A stretch of DNA of 64,000 nucleotides, taken from contig OZ024823.1 in NCBI GenBank assembly GCA_964016985.1, positions 112,057,459 to 112,121,458 of the forward strand. Reading direction: 5' to 3'. This document shows positions 31,905 to 42,200 of the stretch, piece by piece; position 1 is the first letter of the stretch, and the number at the start of each line of letters is the position of its first letter. The stretch comes from Anodontia alba. Lineage: Eukaryota; Mollusca; Bivalvia; Lucinida; Lucinidae. A model generated the notes under the pieces. It was not told where the DNA came from and ran no database searches. It saw only the letters and a list, made by a program, of their open reading frames with translations. The position numbers and the translations under genes are program-made.

Positions 31905-31964
31905 GGTAAATACGGTACCACACTCACCATACAGTGGCGCCCCCAGGAAAAATCTTGAAAGAAT

Positions 31965-32065
31965 ATGCTTAGAATCGCTTCTAAATTAGGGGCTACTCTT
32001 AACGGGAAGAATTTGCTCCCAGAGGGAGCAAATTCTTTCCTTTAAGAGCAGCCCCTATGGTTAAG
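31965..32065. mobile_element. Family L foldback, copy 4
   Basis: TTAGGGGCTACTCTTAACGG and GAATTTGCTCCCAGAGGGAG with its complement: a clear palindrome around CCCAGAGGGAG. Confidence 0.7.
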
Positions 32066-32217
32066 AAGCAAAATATTTTTGTTAATGTCACTTTATTGTA
32101 AATATTTTCTTAGGCATGTTATACGTAATGAGCACTACGCCTATGAAATAGATGTAGACAGAGGGGTTTAAACATCTGTCACTTTTCCACCGGCTTGCTC
32201 AATTACGTAAACAGCAA

Positions 32218-32472
32218 CATGAGAGAAGAACCATTATCTTATAATGTTCAAGCGAAAAGTGTCTTCGAACTGAGCAAAATGCGCATATTCAGATCATCCT
32301 GCTCATGCGCAAAATATCAATTGGGCCTTTGCTCTCCATTCATACATTATACAGTATCCAATGATCCAGTTGGCGGACAGTGAAGGCCCTGATCAGACTG
32401 CGAGGATGCGCAGACTGATCTTGACCTTCGATGTTTCCATACCTATGTAGACACGTTTTCGCATGGCGTGGC
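32218..32472 (-). mobile_element. Family H MITE, copy H2 (empty site for A15)
   Basis: Contains the uninterrupted ACATTATACAGTATCCAATG that is split by A15 in H3, and ends ACGTTTTCGCATGGCGTGGC. Confidence 0.65.
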
Positions 32473-32824
32473 CTATATGCGAACAACGAATGTCTGAATC
32501 AACCTGCGCGCCACCTAGTCTGATCAGAACATTCACATCAATATTTGCCATTACATTTCTTAATAGCTGACTGTCATTTGAGCAAAATAAAATGTCATAA
32601 ACTAACTTTATTTGTGAATTGTCTCTATCGTGCATTTCCATACGACGATCTTTATTCTGCGACTCAAGTATTTAAATAATGCTAACGGGTATGATTATAG
32701 CGTCTAAGACGTCAAAGCTGTATGTGCTAAAATGTCGACATACGAGTAAAGTAACTGCAGACTCGTACTGAAACTTAACCCTTATAGTGCTGCACAAATA
32801 CAGCAGACGAAACTTTAAAATATA

Positions 32825-32935
32825 TTTTTTTCAGAGAAAATAAGGCTGGATATTTCATGTAAATCGTCTGCCTAGCAGACGATTTACATGTAATGTCAAG
32901 TCTTATTTTCTCTGAAAAATAACAACACTAGTTTT
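32825..32935. repeat. Family M hairpin, best copy
   Basis: TTTTTCAGAGAAAATAAGGC, ATTTCATGTAAATCGTCTGC and the complementary arm meet at CTAG: almost perfect pairing over more than 40 bp. Confidence 0.75.
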
Positions 32936-33139
32936 AGAGAATAACCTTAGCGCTTTAGGTAGTAATTGGACTGTGTGCAACTCGACAATGAAAACAAAGG
33001 TCCCACGTTGCTCTGCTCTCGCTGTTGCGGAACAGCGTGGTTTATCAAAACATAACACTAGCACAATAGACAAAGACGAAAAATCCCCGCAGCGAGCAGT
33101 GAAAAGGCCATGAAAGAACGAACACCAGTAGAACCACCA

Positions 33140-33606
33140 AGTAGGCATATAATGTTGAAACGTATTGACGTTGAATCAACGTTGAATCGACGTTGTTTAA
33201 ACGTTGTGTGCCGACTGGGTGCCTTCTAAAATAGTCAGTAGTAAGAACGACCGGGGTTTAAATCGGGTTTACCGGTGCCAAATCTTCATTGTAGGTTGAG
33301 ATGTTGTAAAAGCAATGCGGTTCAGATGTTGTAAAAATATTTGGTGGATTTGTTTTATGTTTTTTTTTTCATGTGTTCGTTTCCAAGAGCAATCTTTATA
33401 CATTGTCTTTGTATAGAAAGCCTAACTAACATAATCAGTTTAACATCACAGAAAAACAACAACATAGAATCAAATTAAATCACTGTGATAAACAACTCAG
33501 AGGGCTAACGACGTATATGCTGCGTCGGTGTAACGTCGATGCAACGTCATGTCGTTGCATCGAAGTTGAGCCGACGTTGTATAAATGTCATGTGCCCGCT
33601 GGGTAG
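33140..33606. mobile_element. Inverted-repeat element with ACGTTG-rich ends
   Basis: The left end has GACGTTGAATCAACGTTGAA and AACGTTGTGTGCCGACTGGG; the right end has GCATCGAAGTTGAGCCGACG and CATGTGCCCGCTGGGTAG. The ends may belong to two related elements rather than one. Confidence 0.45.
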
Positions 33607-34125
33607 GATGATGGTGCTTAATAAACATCCCAGAAGACATTTTTTTTATCTAATTTTTATCCGTAGCTACATTTACTAGTTCAGACTCCTTTTACCTTCA
33701 TACAAAAATTAATACCGGTACCAGTTGCTCACTAAACACTGCTTACATCCTACCGGAAAAGAACCATGTCAATGTATTCCTGATGATGACAAATTCTGTC
33801 ACACAAAGGAAGCAATCAATTTCATTTTGTACAGAGAAGTGTCAACAGAATGGTGTGCATAAAATGTACGTTTTTTATAAAGTCTTTTGTATTCAGTGAA
33901 GGTAAGAAAACCCTCCCCTGACGTTCTCCGTCGTTGAAAGTAGAGATTTTGAACCTTGAACGGTAATCCCTTAGTTGGAAATTTGCTTTCTCGATTTGGC
34001 ACCATTATCCTTGAATTCAAGATTATAGTGCACCACGACTTATTATGCATTGCACGAGGCAGAAATGTGTTCCGACTGCATATTGCGTAATTGGTATGCG
34101 TACATATCTGTCACCAGTGCTATTT
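33607..34125. other. No feature seen
   Basis: Unassigned. A 5-base 'exon' between TTTGTATTCAG and GTAAGAAAAC at 33893-33903 was considered and rejected. Confidence 0.5.
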
Positions 34126-34129
34126 AAAG

Positions 34130-34330
34130 TGAATGGATACACTTTCAAGGAGAGGTAACTCTTTAAAAATCGTTTTGATTCTCGTCTGGAAAGGGTCTTC
34201 TAGAAAAAGAAAGAAATTGCTCCCACTGGGAAAGGAAAGAATTTGCTCACTTCCGTAAAGGGATCTACTCTAAAAGGAAAGAATTTATTCCCAGTGGGAA
34301 GGGAATTACTGTATAGGATAGCAAAGAAGT
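34130..34330. mobile_element. Family L foldback, copy 5
   Basis: AAGGAGAGGTAACTCT, GAAATTGCTCCCACTGGGAA and AAAGGGATCTACTCTAAAAG. Confidence 0.55.
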
Positions 34331-34606
34331 AGTCACAAAATGTCTCCCTTGACAGAATAGCAAAAAATCTACGACGTATATCCAGTTGCCTTAATGTTCC
34401 TCACCATAATCTAGATTCCACTTGTGTAAACTGTGTCGACAGGAAATGAAGAAAGGAAGAAAACAAGAAGGCGATCTTGAGATAACTCTCAAGTACTGGA
34501 ATCATAAACAGAAATCCGTGATTCACAATAATAAATGCCACTAATGACTAGAAGTCTAGATAAGGTTTTTATATGATCTAAAATGTTTGTACTTTCTTGT
34601 TTTTAA

Positions 34607-34705
34607 AAGGATAATTTGTTGTAGGTATTCCTTAGAATCGGTTCAGTAAGTCGATTCTAATGACTATCAATTATATGTTTTCAGAAATAACAAAGACTGT
34701 TTTTC
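34607..34705 (+). mobile_element. D hairpin module, degenerate copy D3
   Basis: TTGTTGTAGGTATTCCTTAG, AATCGGTTCAGTAAGTCGAT and TCTAATGACTATCAATTATA: the same layout as D2 with a diverged tip. Confidence 0.5.
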
Positions 34706-34782
34706 GTTCGATTTCTCTCTTCTCTAAAACAGTGAAAAACGGAGACACCGTCTATCTATTTCACGTCAAATGAAAAAGTACT

Positions 34783-35060
34783 CATCACGAAAACATACCT
34801 ATATTATTTGACCCCCTTAAACCCTACTTTTATATAGTAAAACTGGGGTTTACAGAGGTATACATTATTTTCTTATTTCTGCTCAAAAACATAGATTCTG
34901 GGTACTCGTTAGAACCGCCTCGACGAGGCGGTTCTAACGGGTACCCACAATCTATGTTTTGAGCAGAAAAATGAAAAATATCAGAGTTTTTTCATCTGAA
35001 AATTTTCAGTTTTTGGTGATGGAATTGTCAATATATTTGAATAGGCGTTTTTTCGTAATG
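34783..35060 (+). mobile_element. Family A hairpin MITE, copy A13
   Basis: Full copy. Arm pair GGTACTCG / CGGGTACC gives a T-G wobble where most copies have T-A and A15 has C-G. Confidence 0.9.
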
Positions 35061-35373
35061 TCAAACATACTGAAGAACAAAACACCGTATACATTGCAGT
35101 TTGTTTATCTATGCAGTCTTATTTGAGATAAATTCATATTTGTATAAAGTGTTCAGGTACGGGACGATAAAAGTCTACATCATTCAATTTGGCTACATGG
35201 TGCCAGGCTGACCATAGAAAACTAGTCCATAATTAAAGTGTACTAAGTACAGATCATTTATCGATACACAAGTCAGCTTTATCTTTCTCTCTTACAAATT
35301 TAATCAAACCAATATACACCAATAACAATATAACTAGTCATAATAGCCTGGTTTTCTTTCCTGAAAGACAAAT

Positions 35374-35582
35374 GAGCCGGGGCACAGCATTTCGAATAAG
35401 ATCGCATGTCCGCCAAGCAATGACTCAGATCAGCCTGCGCAAATGCTTTGCGCTTTAAGGGTACCAAGCATCCTTTCTTTAGACGACAGAGGCTCTGTTT
35501 GTTATGTATGCACGCACAGGCTTATTTGAGTCTTCGCTGGGCTTACCAAAAAAATCTTGTAGGAAATGCTATGCCCCGGATC
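35374..35582 (+). mobile_element. Family K MITE, copy K4
   Basis: GAGCCGGGGCACAGCATTTC to TGTAGGAAATGCTATGCCCC; middle partly replaced (TTTGCGCTTTAAGG). Confidence 0.7.
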
Positions 35583-35856
35583 AAATGTGATTAAAATATG
35601 TTCCACCAATGTACTTTAGAGTTACCATTTAAAGGGATATTGCTATCAACAGAAGTCCAATATTGGGTTCATCCTGCCATTAAAGCAGAATAAACAAAAA
35701 AATGGAAGAACAATCATTCTTTCGCGATCATACATTTAAACGAGGCTAGCTGTAGGAATACAAACATGAAACGTCTTCTATAGTCGACTCTGTTATGTAT
35801 AACCCCAGGCTTTGCCAACTAATAGTGCCTTTAGGTTTCGCGCGAGTAAAACTGCT

Positions 35857-36065
35857 TTAACCATTTCCACCCTGAGCTTATTAAGTGGACTTTTCGATCA
35901 GTGAATTTGGACATGTCCATTATTGCAAATAGGGGTGTCAGTCAAAAATCAAACCAGAATGGCAAACAATGTAGATCCTGATGAAACGGCTCATATGAGC
36001 TGTCTCATCAGTATCTACACTGTTTTCAGGGATATCTGGTTTGGTCTGCAGGGCCGAAATGGTTA
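35857..36065 (+). mobile_element. Family J MITE, GACGGCTC-type tip, copy J10
   Basis: TTAACCATTTCCACCCTGAG to CAGGGCCGAAATGGTTAA; stem GCAAACAATGTAGATCCTGA, tip AAACGGCTCATATGAGCTGT, right arm CTCATCAGTATCTACACTG. Confidence 0.78.
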
Positions 36066-36250
36066 AGCGCTCCCCTCCCCCCCCCATACTCCCCCCCCCA
36101 CCCCCACTTTTCACAGAGGTTTTTTCTAGAGGCTGTCCATCTGTTGTTATATCATTGTTTGTTCATCATCTCTCCTTCTTTTGTGCGTCGGGATGGTTGT
36201 GCTTCGTGATAGTGGCATGTCTTTGGTAGCTTCACCTAATCTTATGTAGT
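36066..36250 (+). repeat. Family N fragment (N2) with C-rich start
   Basis: C-rich tract, then TTGTTCATCATCTCTCCTTC and GGGATGGTTGTGCTTCGTGA. Confidence 0.5.
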
Positions 36251-36344
36251 AAATGCAAGTAAGCATTTATTTATGGTCATGTGTTGCTTTACGTGCAGTT
36301 AAGAAGACTTGATACAACTGGCAAACTACCATATTTTGCAAGGG

Positions 36345-36565
36345 AGATACATTTTGTGATTTCCTGTTTGCTTTCATGCACACCAACAACATATTGAAAA
36401 GGGGTCTAGAGCAACAAACGCATTCCTTTCAGAGTAGACCCTTTTCAGAAAGGAGGGGTGGAATTTCTTTCATTCTACCATAGGGAGCAAACATTTACAT
36501 TTTTTAGAGTAAACCCTTTTTCAGAAAGGAGCGAAGCGTATTCTTTCCTTTTAGAATAGACTTTA
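36345..36565. mobile_element. Family L foldback, copy 6
   Basis: TTTTGTGATTTCCTGTTTGC, AAAAGGGGTCTAGAGC, GAGTAGACCCTTTTCAGAAA and a second, partial L copy fused behind it. Confidence 0.55.
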
Positions 36566-36671
36566 ATTATTTTGAGGCAAATCTTTAATAACAAAGCAAA
36601 GATAACGAAAATGTCAATGTTTTCTGATCACATTGAAATACAGGGTCCATTTCCGAATGAAAGAAACAAAC

Positions 36672-36834
36672 AGTCTGATCAGAATCTCCAAAGGGCACAT
36701 TATGGATAGCCAAGAATTCAAAGTTTTTTCATGCGGACAATAAAGACTCAGATCAGACTGCGCGAATGCGCAGGCTGATCTGAGTCTTTGCTGGGCGCTC
36801 ATGCCCAAAGGTACGTTTTCTGACGTTGCGGCTC
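36672..36834 (+). mobile_element. Family F MITE, left-truncated copy F6
   Basis: Stem GACTCAGATCAGACTGCGCG / GCAGGCTGATCTGAGTC and right end GTTTTCTGACGTTGCGGCTC. Confidence 0.7.
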
Positions 36835-36871
36835 AATTCATGTCTGGCGGCTACTGGTTCCTTTCGTCATA

Positions 36872-36977
36872 CCCAGCTAGCGTTCTAGTTAAATCTATAT
36901 CGGACCGTTATCGGCCCGACAGGTATCCTGTCGGCCGATAACGGTCCGATATAGATTTAAGTAGAATTCTATCTGGG
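36872..36977. mobile_element. Family E foldback, copy E4 (dimer, left)
   Basis: CCCAGCTAGCGTTCTAGTTA, inner GGACCGTTATCGGCCCGACA with CGGTCC on the other arm. The change from GGGCCG to GGACCG is matched on both arms. Confidence 0.88.
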
Positions 36978-37077
36978 TGCATTCTACTTAAATCTATATC
37001 GGACCGTTATCGGCCCGACAGGATAACTGTCGGGCCGATAACAGTCCGATATAGATTTAAGTAGAGTGCTAGCTGGG
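36974..37077. mobile_element. Family E foldback, copy E5 (dimer, right)
   Basis: Shares the CTGGG junction with E4, so the two palindromes overlap head to tail. The same GGACCG variant occurs here; the right arm has CAGTCC. The dimer as a whole is flanked by TA on both sides. Confidence 0.87.
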
Positions 37078-37255
37078 TAGATGCTCAATCCGTATGAAAT
37101 AATCAAGATAGTCCCTATGTAAATGTAAGCATTTTTATGAAATAAAAAAGCAAATAATTCTAACACACAATGCAGTGAGCCAACCTTTAGAAAGCAGAAT
37201 GTGCATACATGTGGGAGTATGCTACAGCCGCAATTTAAAAGAAAGTAAACAAATT

Positions 37256-37775
37256 GACACCCACAGAATTCCGACAAATGATAATTCTGCTCGAGGACGG
37301 AATGAACCCTTTGACCGAGTAGAATCAATGATTAATAATTTTTAAGTCAACTCAGTATAGGCGATATTTACTCTTTCTGTTACATTAGTTCTCTGATAAA
37401 TCAAACTTTACAATTCATCGAGACAATAATTCTAATCAAGTCTTAGAACTGTGATAATCATTTAGGTAAACACTTCTAGTGGTGATTTGTAGCGATCAAT
37501 TATTGCTGTTAAGGCTTTATGAGATTATAACTGCTGCTCTTGCAACAGCGCATTACGAAAACACGCCTATTCAAATATATTGAAAATTTCACCACCAAAA
37601 ACTGAAAGGTTTCAGATAAAAGTTCTGATATTTTTCATATTTCTGCTCAATAAGAAAAATAATGTATACCCTTGTAAACCCCATAAAAGTAGGTTTAAGG
37701 GGTTGGAGGGGGAGGGGGGTGGGGGGGCGGGGGCAAAATTATATAGGTATGTTTTCGTGACGGTATAATTATGGA
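37256..37775 (+). repeat. Family Q repeat, copy 2 (split by A14)
   Basis: Matches 7545-7862 up to CAACAGCG, then A14, then GTATAATTATGGAA. Confidence 0.75.
37551..37762 (-). mobile_element. Family A MITE, copy A14, hairpin fully absent
   Basis: CATTACGAAAACACGCC to GTTTTCGTGACG. TTTCTGCTCAA runs straight into TAAGAAAAATAATG, so the whole hairpin is gone while both spacers remain. A G-rich expansion replaces part of the right spacer (37700-37735). Confidence 0.85.
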
Positions 37776-37799
37776 AACCATGTGCATGTACTGGTGCGT

Positions 37800-37855
37800 C
37801 ACTCTCTGTGTCTCTGTCTGTCTGTCTGTCTGTCTGTGTCTCTCTCTCTCTCAAA
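37800..37855. repeat. TCTG/TC low-complexity tract
   Basis: TCTGTCTG units followed by TC repeats. Confidence 0.85.
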
Positions 37856-37944
37856 GTACAGTAGTAAAATATATTGTTTCTTCACAGATACCTTATTGTG
37901 CTACAAGCTTCAAGCCGTTCATGATTTTATAACGAATCCTCTGA

Positions 37945-38012
37945 GAAATAAAAATCTAAAAGGTTGCCTTAGGAAACAAAGAACAAACAAAAGAACGAAA
38001 ATCGGAGACATA
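37945..38012 (+). repeat. Family G fragment (G5)
   Basis: AAAGGTTGCCTTAGGAAACA and ACGAAAATCGGAGAC, the 5' G blocks only. Confidence 0.55.
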
Positions 38013-38027
38013 TAAAAAACCCAATGT

Positions 38028-38053
38028 TTTTTTTTTTTTTTTTTTTTTTTTTG
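38028..38053. repeat. Poly-T tract
   Basis: About 26 T. Confidence 0.9.
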
Positions 38054-38450
38054 TATATTTTAAATGCGCTACATAAAAAATAAATGTCGCATCAGAAACT
38101 ACAATGGTACAACGTTACATAATTTTTAGACGGGTAATCAAAATTGGTTCTAACTGATGCAACTTTCATAATTTCTTCAGGCATCGTCATTATATTGGTT
38201 ATTAGGCTACGTTTTAAAATACAGAACAGTCTGTGTTCAGGGAGACATATGTAAGGATAACATCTGAATAGGTTTAGATTAAATACATGTATATATTTAT
38301 TGTATCAAGACAATGGGAGTCGGTATAAGTAATAAAAATATTAGATAATAAACTCTTCCAAGCACATATGATGCAGTGTTCAAATAGTTAAATAATGTAT
38401 GTAACCAATTATATGTAACGAGAACAGCAAAAAGCAAACAAAATGCAAGA
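38054..38450. other. No feature seen
   Basis: Unassigned AT-rich sequence. Confidence 0.5.
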
Positions 38451-38451
38451 C

Positions 38452-38452
<1 letters not shown>

Positions 38453-38505
<53 letters not shown>

Positions 38506-38512
38506 GAGAGAG
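38453..38512. repeat. (GA)n microsatellite
   Basis: About 29 GA units with one CA interruption. Confidence 0.97.
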
Positions 38513-38744
38513 GTTTATGAGTCTGTCGCAATTATGTATGTAACATCCTACAGTATCATTTTTAAGTAGCAGCACTGGATGCTGCAAGCTTTCGCAATAT
38601 GTTCCTATGTGAATATAAGCGAGCCTTTGATGAATGTAAGAACTTATAAAACTCAGTGGATTCATTAGGTTTGTCGTTGTAGCCATGAGTACCTTTAATC
38701 AAAGTGTTTTTGTTTGGCACCTGGATTTAAAATCAAGAACATGT

Positions 38745-39241
38745 TGGCCGCGTCAAGTAAAAAAGTGCCTTCGAGAATGAACAAAATGTACGGATTCGCA
38801 TCATCAAAACATGCGCAAAATCTCATCCGGGTATTTGCATTTGCTCTGCATTGAAACATTCCATTACGAAAACACGCCTATTCAAATATACTGAAAATTT
38901 TACCGCCAAAAAACGAAACATTTCAGACAAAAAAATTCTGATATTTTTCATATTTCTGCTCAAAACATAGATTGTGGGTACCCGTTAGAACCGCCTCGAC
39001 GAGGCGGTTCTAACGGGTACCCACAATCTATGGTTTTGAGCAGAAATAAAAACAATAATGTATACCCCTGTAAACCCCAGTTTTATTATATAAAAATGGG
39101 GTTTAAGGGGCTCAAAATTATATAGGCATGTTTTCGTGATGTATAGTATCCAATGATTCTGTTTGCGGAGCCGCGCAGTCTGATCTGGGCCTTTGCTGTA
39201 CGCATATGTCCAAAGGCACATTTTTTCGCATGGCGCGGCCA
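38745..39241 (-). mobile_element. Family H MITE, copy H3, split by A15
   Basis: Left part to 38861 (GTGCCTTCGAGAATGAACAA), right part from 39142 (TATAGTATCCAATGATTC), ending TTTTTTCGCATGGCGCGGCC. H2 is the matching uninterrupted locus. Confidence 0.7.
38862..39141 (-). mobile_element. Family A hairpin MITE, copy A15
   Basis: Full length. Core arms GGGTACCCGTTAG / CTAACGGGTACCC: both arms carry the same private change relative to GGTACTCG / CGAGTACC. Confidence 0.92.
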
Positions 39242-39244
39242 AAT

Positions 39245-39372
39245 TATGATTTCTGGGAGCAGTATATAGAATACAGTGAAAGAAATAGTGCTCCGTATCT
39301 TCAATGTCAGCACCGCAACCGCAATTTGGATTTTGTACAATATTGACCCTGGAGAGCTCAGCATTTGAACAA
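39245..39372 (-). pseudogene. LINE reverse-transcriptase tail fragment
   Basis: On the minus strand one frame reads NAELSRVNIVQNPNCGCGAD and then IEDTEHYFFHC followed by ILYTAPRN. The spacing C-x-C...E-x-x-x-H-x-x-x-x-x-C fits the zinc-finger-like segment that follows the reverse-transcriptase domain in many non-LTR retrotransposons. No RT catalytic motif or poly-A tail is visible nearby, so this is an isolated scrap, and the clade cannot be told. Confidence 0.6.
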
Positions 39373-39780
39373 CTTCAGTAATTTGTGTGTCAATCAGGTA
39401 GCTGATAGGACATATTCATGCAGCAGCCCACATCCACATATATAAAATGGCTATAAAAAGATTAATAACACAATAATAGGAGAAACAAACCCTCACAAGG
39501 GTGCTTGTGAACGAACTACTCATGTGTAACGGTAACGGTCTGCGAATTAGTGCTATTATTCACGTATATAGTTTAAAATAGAATAAGTGCACCACAGCTT
39601 TAAAAGTGCTCATACCAGTGATGCCATTTACTGTTCAGTTGTTTATTGTTTAATACACAATAACGACCCAGGAGTCCCGCTTAACTCAGTATCATATGCC
39701 CGCAGGTAAACTGTGTGAGTAATGACGGTCTAACATCGGGAACAAAACACTATTAGCTACCTTATTTACCTTAAACATTC
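39373..39780. other. No feature seen
   Basis: Possibly decayed sequence of the same retroelement, but no motif supports that. Confidence 0.4.
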
Positions 39781-39782
39781 GG

Positions 39783-39885
39783 ACAGACACGCTTGAGCAT
39801 ACATTGTAGATCCCGATTAGACAAAGTGGATCAGATGCTGCTATGTGGCTTTTGATCGGGGTCTACAATGTTTACCGCTCAGCCA
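39783..39885 (+). mobile_element. Family J fragment J11
   Basis: AGCATACATTGTAGATCCCG and TTTGATCGGGGTCTACAATG; tip diverged (AGATGCTGCTATGTGGC). Confidence 0.55.
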
Positions 39886-39954
39886 GCAGATTTGGACATG
39901 ACAACAGGTTGTCAAATGGACTTGTCGAAATGTGAGGATAAGTATGGTAATGAG

Positions 39955-40160
39955 TTAACCCTTTCACCCCAGAGTTTAAGAAATGGACTCTTCCATCTCT
40001 TAATTTGGATACATCCATTGCTGCAAATAGGGGTTTGAATCAAAATCAATAACTCATGGCAAACGGTATAGATCCTGATGAGACGGCTCATTATGAGCCG
40101 TCTCATCTGGATCTGCACTTTTTGCAAAAGTATCTATTGGTCTGCATGGATGAAAGGGGA
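39955..40160 (+). mobile_element. Family J MITE, GACGGCTC-tip copy J12
   Basis: TTAACCCTTTCACCCCAGAG to CTGCATGGATGAAAGGGGA, stem ending in ACGGCTCATTATGAGCCGTC. Perfect inner stem. Confidence 0.8.
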
Positions 40161-40284
40161 AAGATGTCCGAATATTTAGGGTAAATTAAATGCAGTAAAT
40201 GCTTATGCATCGCTAATCAGAGCCTTCACTTCTCACACTTTTTATGAAATATAGCCTTACGTACTCTTTAGGGAAATGAAAATA

Positions 40285-40485
40285 CTTTCAAAAGGAGGTA
40301 ACTCTGTCCAAACTGTTTACCCTTTTTTATGAAAAGAGGACTACTCTAAGGGGGGATAATTTGCTCCCTTCTTGCTTCTTAGAGTAGACTCCTTTTTCAG
40401 AAGGGATTTGCTATGCAGAAAGCAAAGAGGAAGGCATAAATATTGCCTTTCTTGTGAAAACTGGCAGAACAGGTAAATTTATCAA
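40285..40485. mobile_element. Family L foldback, copy 7
   Basis: GAGGTAACTCTGTCCAAACT, AAAGAGGACTACTCTAAGGG, TTAGAGTAGACTCCTTTTTC and GCAGAAAGCAAAGAGGAAGG. Confidence 0.6.
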
Positions 40486-40629
40486 GGTCCCCTAAAGGGT
40501 CTAAAATGGTTCCTTAGGCATTTCAATTCGTATATTTACGATAAATACGATAGCCGTGTGGTGAAACAGATAGAATGTCATGAAGACGGATTAGCTCCAT
40601 ATGCTCTTCTTGCTATGTGCTGGGAAATA

Positions 40630-40850
40630 ACAACTAAGCCACGCCATGTTAAAATATACTAATAAATGTAAAGACAGCGAAGCTCAAGATAAATCTGCGC
40701 ATTTGAGCAATCTGTTCTGGAATTTTACTGTCCGCATTCAGAATAAGTGGAATCGAAGAATGTCCCTGATCAGAATATATGGCTTAGCTACCTGATCTGA
40801 AGCTTTACTGTGCGTGTATGCCTGAATATATCGTTTCTGCAGACGCAACT
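40630..40850 (-). mobile_element. Family H-like degenerate copy
   Basis: AAGCCACGCCATGTTAAAAT, TCTGTTCTGGAATTTTACTG and TCCGCATTCAGAAT. Weak match. Confidence 0.35.
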
Positions 40851-41084
40851 CAATTATTATTAATTCTTATCCTCCGGAAACATTGTTGTCGTCGTTTCTG
40901 AGTTGCTGCGTATAGTCCGCGACAGGACCATTAGGCATTATATTTAGCATATTTGTTGGCAGTTACTGTATTTACAATAAATATTAGGACAACTTACGCG
41001 TTTGCCATATTTGTCCTAAACATTTAACAATCTGTTGATGTGTTAAAACTGCTGCATGAGTACCAAACAGGAATGAGCCTGATC

Positions 41085-41333
41085 CATCACGAAAACATGC
41101 CTTTAAAATTTTGACCACCTTAAATCCCACTTTTATACAGTAAAACTGGGGTTTACATTATTTTTCTTATTTCTGCTCAAAAACATAGATTGTGGGTACT
41201 CGTTAGAACCGCCTCGTACCCACAATCTATGTTTTGAGCAGAAATATGAAAAATATAGGAATTTTTTATCTGAAATTTTTCATTTTTTGGATGTAAAATC
41301 TTCAGTCTATTTGATAGGCATGTTTTCGTAATG
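41085..41333 (+). mobile_element. Family A MITE, copy A16 with one-sided core loss
   Basis: CATCACGAAAACATGCC to GGCATGTTTTCGTAATG. The left arm reaches ACCGCCTCG and is followed at once by TACCCACAATC, so only the inner right arm was deleted. Confidence 0.86.
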
Positions 41334-41450
41334 CAACTGCGGCATTTGATCTAGGTTCATCTGTTATTCAAGGTTTTCTGTCCAGACACCTGGAGTAAAT
41401 ACAGTATACATATATAAAAGAGTTAATTGGTGATTCTATTAGATCATTTG

Positions 41451-41668
41451 GGCCGCTCCATGCTCAAACGTGTTTTTGGGTCTATGCGGACAGCGAGGAC
41501 ACAAAACAGCCCGCGCATCCGCGCAATCTGATCAGAGCCTTCGATGTCCGCTACCGGAATCATTTGTACACTATAGAATGTTTCCATGGAGAAAAAATGC
41601 CCAAATAAGACCTTGCGGATGTGCAGAATGATGTGAACGCACATTTTGCGCATGCTCGAAGGGTCTTA
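41451..41668 (+). mobile_element. Family H MITE, copy H4
   Basis: GGCCGCTCCATGCTCAAACG, GCGGACAGCGAGGACACAAA, CCGCGCAATCTGATCAGAGC and GTGCAGAATGATGTGAACG. Confidence 0.55.
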
Positions 41669-41856
41669 AAACTATGAATGTCAGATATCCATAAAGGTAT
41701 GTTAGTCGCCCCAACCCCGATCACACACATAACGGTTCAAATCTTCACTGTTCCAAATTACCGTATTTGACCTAATTACTGCACATACCCCCTATAAGCG
41801 CACAGTCAAAAAGTTCCGTAGTCTTCAGATTACAGCAAGTATACTTTTTGTGTACA

Positions 41857-41940
41857 TCTTTATAAAGAAACATGTTGTGCGTATCCATTTGAATTGCATC
41901 GAGTACACACAACATATGCTTTCACAAAGAAAAGAAAAAA
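41857..41940 (+). mobile_element. D hairpin module, shortened copy D6
   Basis: AAACATGTTGTGCGTATCCA, a contracted tip (GAATTGCATCGA) and GTACACACAACATATGC. Confidence 0.55.
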
Positions 41941-42008
41941 AAAAGAAAAAAAGCGCATAAACATCATCAAATAGTCCTGATCTTTATTTTAAAGTGTACC
42001 CTTTTTAG

Positions 42009-42009
<1 letters not shown>

Positions 42010-42085
<76 letters not shown>
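42010..42085. repeat. (CA)n(TA)n compound microsatellite
   Basis: About 20 CA units followed by about 17 AT units. Confidence 0.97.
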
Positions 42086-42088
<3 letters not shown>

Positions 42089-42200
42089 AGAAATATGAAA
42101 TACCACTGGACTGAGTGAGGTTCGAACCCACGCCGGCTACGACGGCAGCGCCTAGCCCTTCAGAGTCAGGAGACATAACCACTGCACCACTACGCTTGTT
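42085..42200 (-). mobile_element. tRNA-headed SINE, copy 1
   Basis: The minus strand reads GCGTAGTGGTGCAGTGGTTA (A-box like) and, 56 bp on, GTGGGTTCGAACCTCAC (B-box), followed by CCAGTGGTATTTCATATTTC. The TA microsatellite lies at its 3' side. Conserved Pol III box spacing supports a SINE; there is no closed acceptor stem, so it is not a tRNA gene. Confidence 0.65.

Noticed and set aside
33893..33903. Micro-exon between TTTGTATTCAG and GTAAGAAAAC
   Set aside because: Only five bases long; no supporting context.
38297..38686. 129-residue frame with poly-Leu-Ser
   Set aside because: Produced by the GA microsatellite read on the minus strand.
40433..40484. Exon-like segment between GCTATGCAG and ACAGGTAAAT
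   Set aside because: Open in one frame (SKEEGINIAFLVKTGRT), but it lies in an L repeat block (GCAGAAAGCAAA) found at other L copies.
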